Assembly: GCF_022370755.2 (NCBI RefSeq)
Contig: NZ_CP092364.2
Span: 434,001-498,000, forward strand
Source: Mycolicibacterium goodii
Lineage (GTDB): Bacteria > Actinomycetota > Actinomycetes > Mycobacteriales > Mycobacteriaceae
DNA: 64,000 nucleotides
Direction: 5' to 3'
A model generated the notes under the pieces. The model worked only from the letters and a program-made list of their open reading frames with translations. It did not search any database and was not told where the DNA came from. Position numbers and translations under genes: made by a program. Positions 61,827 through 64,000 of this stretch are shown in pieces. How positions within the stretch are numbered: the stretch's first letter is position 1; the number at the start of each line of letters is the position of its first letter.

Positions 61827-62741
61827 ATGAGCACCATCGCATTCATCGGCCTGGGGATCATGGGGAGCCCGATGGCCGTCAACCTCGTCAAGGCCGGGCA
61901 TACGGTCAAGGGCTACAACCGGTCACCGCACCGCACCGCGGACCTCGTCAACGCCGGGGGCGCCGCTGCCGATTCGATCGCGGCTGCGGTCGACGGTGCC
62001 GAGATCGTCGCGGTGATGGTGCCCGACTCGCCCGACGTCACCGAGGTGCTCACCGGCGAGGGCGGCGTGTTCGCCAGCGCCGCACCGGGCACGTTGATCA
62101 TCGACTTCTCCAGCATCCGTCCCGACGTCAGCATGGAGTTGGCAAAGCAGGCCGCCGAGCATGATCTGCACCTCATCGACGCGCCCGTCTCCGGCGGTGA
62201 GATCGGCGCCAAGAACGCGGCCCTGTCCATCATGATCGGCGGCGCCGCGGACGACGTCAGCCGCGCGATGCCCGTGTTGGAGGCCGTCGGCAAGACCATC
62301 GTGCACGTCGGACCCAACGGAGCGGGGCAGACCGTCAAGGCGGCCAACCAGCTGATCGTGGCCGGCAACATCGCGCTGCTGTCCGAGGCGATCGTCTTCC
62401 TGGAGGCCTACGGCGTCGACACCGCCGCGGCCGTCAAGGTGCTGGGCGGCGGGCTCGCCGGATCGGCCGTGCTCGACCAGAAGGCGCAGAAGATGCTCGA
62501 CCGCTCCTTCGAGCCGGGGTTCCGGATCGAGTTGCACCACAAGGATCTCGGCATCCTCACCAACGCCGCGCGTGAGGCAGGCGTGGTCACGCCGGTGGGC
62601 GCGGCCGTCGCGCAACTCATGGCGTCGGCACGCATCAACGGCGACGGCGCACTCGACCACTCGGGCCTGTTCCGCACCATCGCCAAACTCTCCGGGGTCT
62701 CGACCGAACCGGGACACCCGAACACCAAGGAGCGGCCATGA
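61827..62741 (+). CDS. glxR: Tartronate semialdehyde reductase (2-hydroxy-3-oxopropionate reductase)
   Basis: The 304-residue protein reduces tartronate semialdehyde to glycerate with NAD(P)H. The beta-hydroxyacid dehydrogenase signature is clear: [22 protein letters not shown] (dinucleotide loop GLGIMG at 7-12), [22 protein letters not shown] (substrate loop) and [27 protein letters not shown] with the catalytic Lys near 171. GAGAAGGAGGG precedes the ATG. It overlaps gcl by four bases (ATGA). Confidence 0.95.
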   Translation: MSTIAFIGLGIMGSPMAVNLVKAGHTVKGYNRSPHRTADLVNAGGAAADSIAAAVDGAEIVAVMVPDSPDVTEVLTGEGGVFASAAPGTLIIDFSSIRPDVSMELAKQAAEHDLHLIDAPVSGGEIGAKNAALSIMIGGAADDVSRAMPVLEAVGKTIVHVGPNGAGQTVKAANQLIVAGNIALLSEAIVFLEAYGVDTAAAVKVLGGGLAGSAVLDQKAQKMLDRSFEPGFRIELHHKDLGILTNAAREAGVVTPVGAAVAQLMASARINGDGALDHSGLFRTIAKLSGVSTEPGHPNTKERP

Positions 62742-64000
62742 CACGCATGCGTGCCGTCGATGCGGCGGTCAAGATCCTCGAACTCGAGGGTGCCACACAG
62801 GCATTCGGGCTGCCGGGTGCGGCGATCAACCCGTTCTACTCGGCGATGCGCGCGCACGGCGGGATCCGGCACGTGCTGGCCCGTCACGTCGAGGGTGCGA
62901 GCCACATGGCCGAGGGTTACACCAGGGCCAAGGCCGGCAACATCGGTGTCTGCATCGGAACGTCCGGCCCGGCGGGCACCGACATGATCACGGGTCTGTA
63001 TTCGGCGATGGCCGACTCGATCCCGATTCTGGCCATCACCGGGCAGGCACCTACCGCGCGCCTGCACAAGGAGGACTTCCAGGCCGTCGACATCGCCGCG
63101 ATCGCCAAGCCGGTGACCAAGATGGCGATGACGGTGCTGGAACCCGCACAGGTGCCCGGCGCGTTCTCGCAGGCCTTCCACCTCATGCGGTCGGGCAGGC
63201 CCGGTCCGGTTCTGATCGATCTGCCGCTCGATGTCCAACTCGCCGAGATCGACTTCGACCCCGACACCTACCAGTCGCTGCCGGTGTACAAACCGCGCGC
63301 GACCCGGGCCCAGGCCGCCAAGGTGCTCGACATGCTCGCGCAGGCCGAGCGTCCGGTGATCGTCGCGGGCGGTGGCATCGTCAACGCCGGCGCCGAAGAC
63401 GCGCTCGTCGAACTGGCCGAACTGCTCGACGTCCCGGTGATCCCCACGCTCATGGGCTGGGGCACCATCCCCGACGATCACCGCCTGGCCGCCGGGATGG
63501 CCGGTCTGCAGACCGCGCACCGCTACGGCAACGCCACCATGCTGGCGTCGGACTTCGTGCTCGGAATCGGCAACCGCTGGGCGAACCGGCACACCGGCGG
63601 GCTCGAAACATACCGGCGCGGAAGAAAATTCGTCCACATCGACATCGAACCCACGCAGATCGGCCGGGTCTTCGCCCCGGACTATTCCGTGGTGTCCGAT
63701 GCGCTGGCGGCTCTCGAGCAGATGCTCGAGGTGGCCCGTGAACGGCGCGATTCGCTGCCCGACCGCAGCGCGTGGGTGGAGGAGTGCCTGCACCGCAAGC
63801 GCACCATGCACCGCAAGACACACTTCGACGACATCCCGATCAAACCGCAGCGCGTCTACCAGGAGATGAACTCCGCGTTCGATCGCGACGTGCGCTATGT
63901 CAGCACGATCGGCCTGTCGCAGATCGCCGGTGGCCAGTTCCTGCAGGTGTTCCGGCGGCGCGGGTGGATCAACTGCGGCCAGGCCGGTCCGTTGGGGTGG
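62738..64000 (+). CDS. gcl: Glyoxylate carboligase (partial, runs off the window)
   Basis: This frame stays open to the window end, giving the first 421 residues of an enzyme of about 590. Gcl is a ThDP enzyme that joins two glyoxylates into tartronate semialdehyde with loss of CO2. The opening [23 protein letters not shown] and [13 protein letters not shown] show the family trait that Val replaces the otherwise invariant ThDP-activating Glu. The central FAD/nucleotide domain ([16 protein letters not shown]) is present; the C-terminal ThDP-binding domain is cut. Coupled to glxR by ATGA. Confidence 0.95.
   Translation, partial: MTRMRAVDAAVKILELEGATQAFGLPGAAINPFYSAMRAHGGIRHVLARHVEGASHMAEGYTRAKAGNIGVCIGTSGPAGTDMITGLYSAMADSIPILAITGQAPTARLHKEDFQAVDIAAIAKPVTKMAMTVLEPAQVPGAFSQAFHLMRSGRPGPVLIDLPLDVQLAEIDFDPDTYQSLPVYKPRATRAQAAKVLDMLAQAERPVIVAGGGIVNAGAEDALVELAELLDVPVIPTLMGWGTIPDDHRLAAGMAGLQTAHRYGNATMLASDFVLGIGNRWANRHTGGLETYRRGRKFVHIDIEPTQIGRVFAPDYSVVSDALAALEQMLEVARERRDSLPDRSAWVEECLHRKRTMHRKTHFDDIPIKPQRVYQEMNSAFDRDVRYVSTIGLSQIAGGQFLQVFRRRGWINCGQAGPLGW

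Noticed and set aside
1..64000. CRISPR array, tRNA, prophage or IS element
   Set aside because: Looked for spaced direct repeats, tRNA-like folds, integrase and transposase signatures; none found. The palindromes are dispersed single units, not arrays.

Overview
The window is high-GC actinobacterial DNA from a fast-growing mycobacterium, very probably Mycolicibacterium smegmatis or a close relative. The best species marker is the MspA-family porin at 58134-58781, which matches the M. smegmatis porins almost throughout. Gene order also follows the M. tuberculosis Rv0950c-Rv0959 block (M23 peptidase, sucCD, LLM oxidoreductase, Rv0954, perM, purN, purH, the MoxR-like ATPase and VWA pair) and the Rv0971c-Rv0991c block (echA7, fadE12, accA2, accD2, fadE13, atuA-like, rpmF, mprA, mprB, pepD, moaB2, mscL, Rv0990c, ruc). 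I see no tRNA, rRNA, insertion sequence, CRISPR array or prophage.

Layout. 1-6.3 kb: a secreted or anchored peptidase and a small membrane protein, then succinyl-CoA synthetase and an S9 peptidase. 6.3-10.8 kb: a TetR regulator with a double palindromic operator, a thiolase-like protein and two flavin monooxygenases. 10.9-21.7 kb: cell-envelope and division proteins (Rv0954-like, PerM), purine synthesis (purN, purH), a lipoprotein and convergent PknF-like kinase that share an extracellular domain type, and an AAA+/VWA pair. 21.7-31.9 kb: accessory genes (MBL hydrolase, DUF559 nuclease-like protein, nitrilase plus MFS transporter with a divergent regulator, PhoD phosphatase, an acidic secreted protein). 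32.7-36.0 kb: a four-gene, stop/start-coupled operon around a dye-decolourising peroxidase. 36.4-44 kb: accessory membrane, secreted and small enzymes, including a PE-PPE-type hydrolase with a long disordered tail. 44-52.6 kb: a six-gene acyl-CoA carboxylase operon resembling liu/atu catabolic clusters. 52.8-60.7 kb: rpmF, the MprAB stress system with its protease PepD, moaB2, the porin, MscL and the chaperone ruc under a CIRCE-like site. 60.9-64 kb: the glyoxylate-to-glycerate pathway (hyi, glxR, gcl), cut by the window end.

The least explained signal is a set of long imperfect palindromes in intergenic DNA: one family with seven copies between 66 and 28706, a second with two copies and a third with two copies inside the carboxylase operon. 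Most lie 1-18 bp after a stop codon, often between convergent genes, and one shows compensatory base changes. Other regulatory signals are CRP-like sites before sucC and before an unlisted 52-codon gene, MprA-box-like repeats upstream of mprA, pepD and an acidic secreted protein, a CIRCE-like element, and an IclR-type palindrome before hyi.
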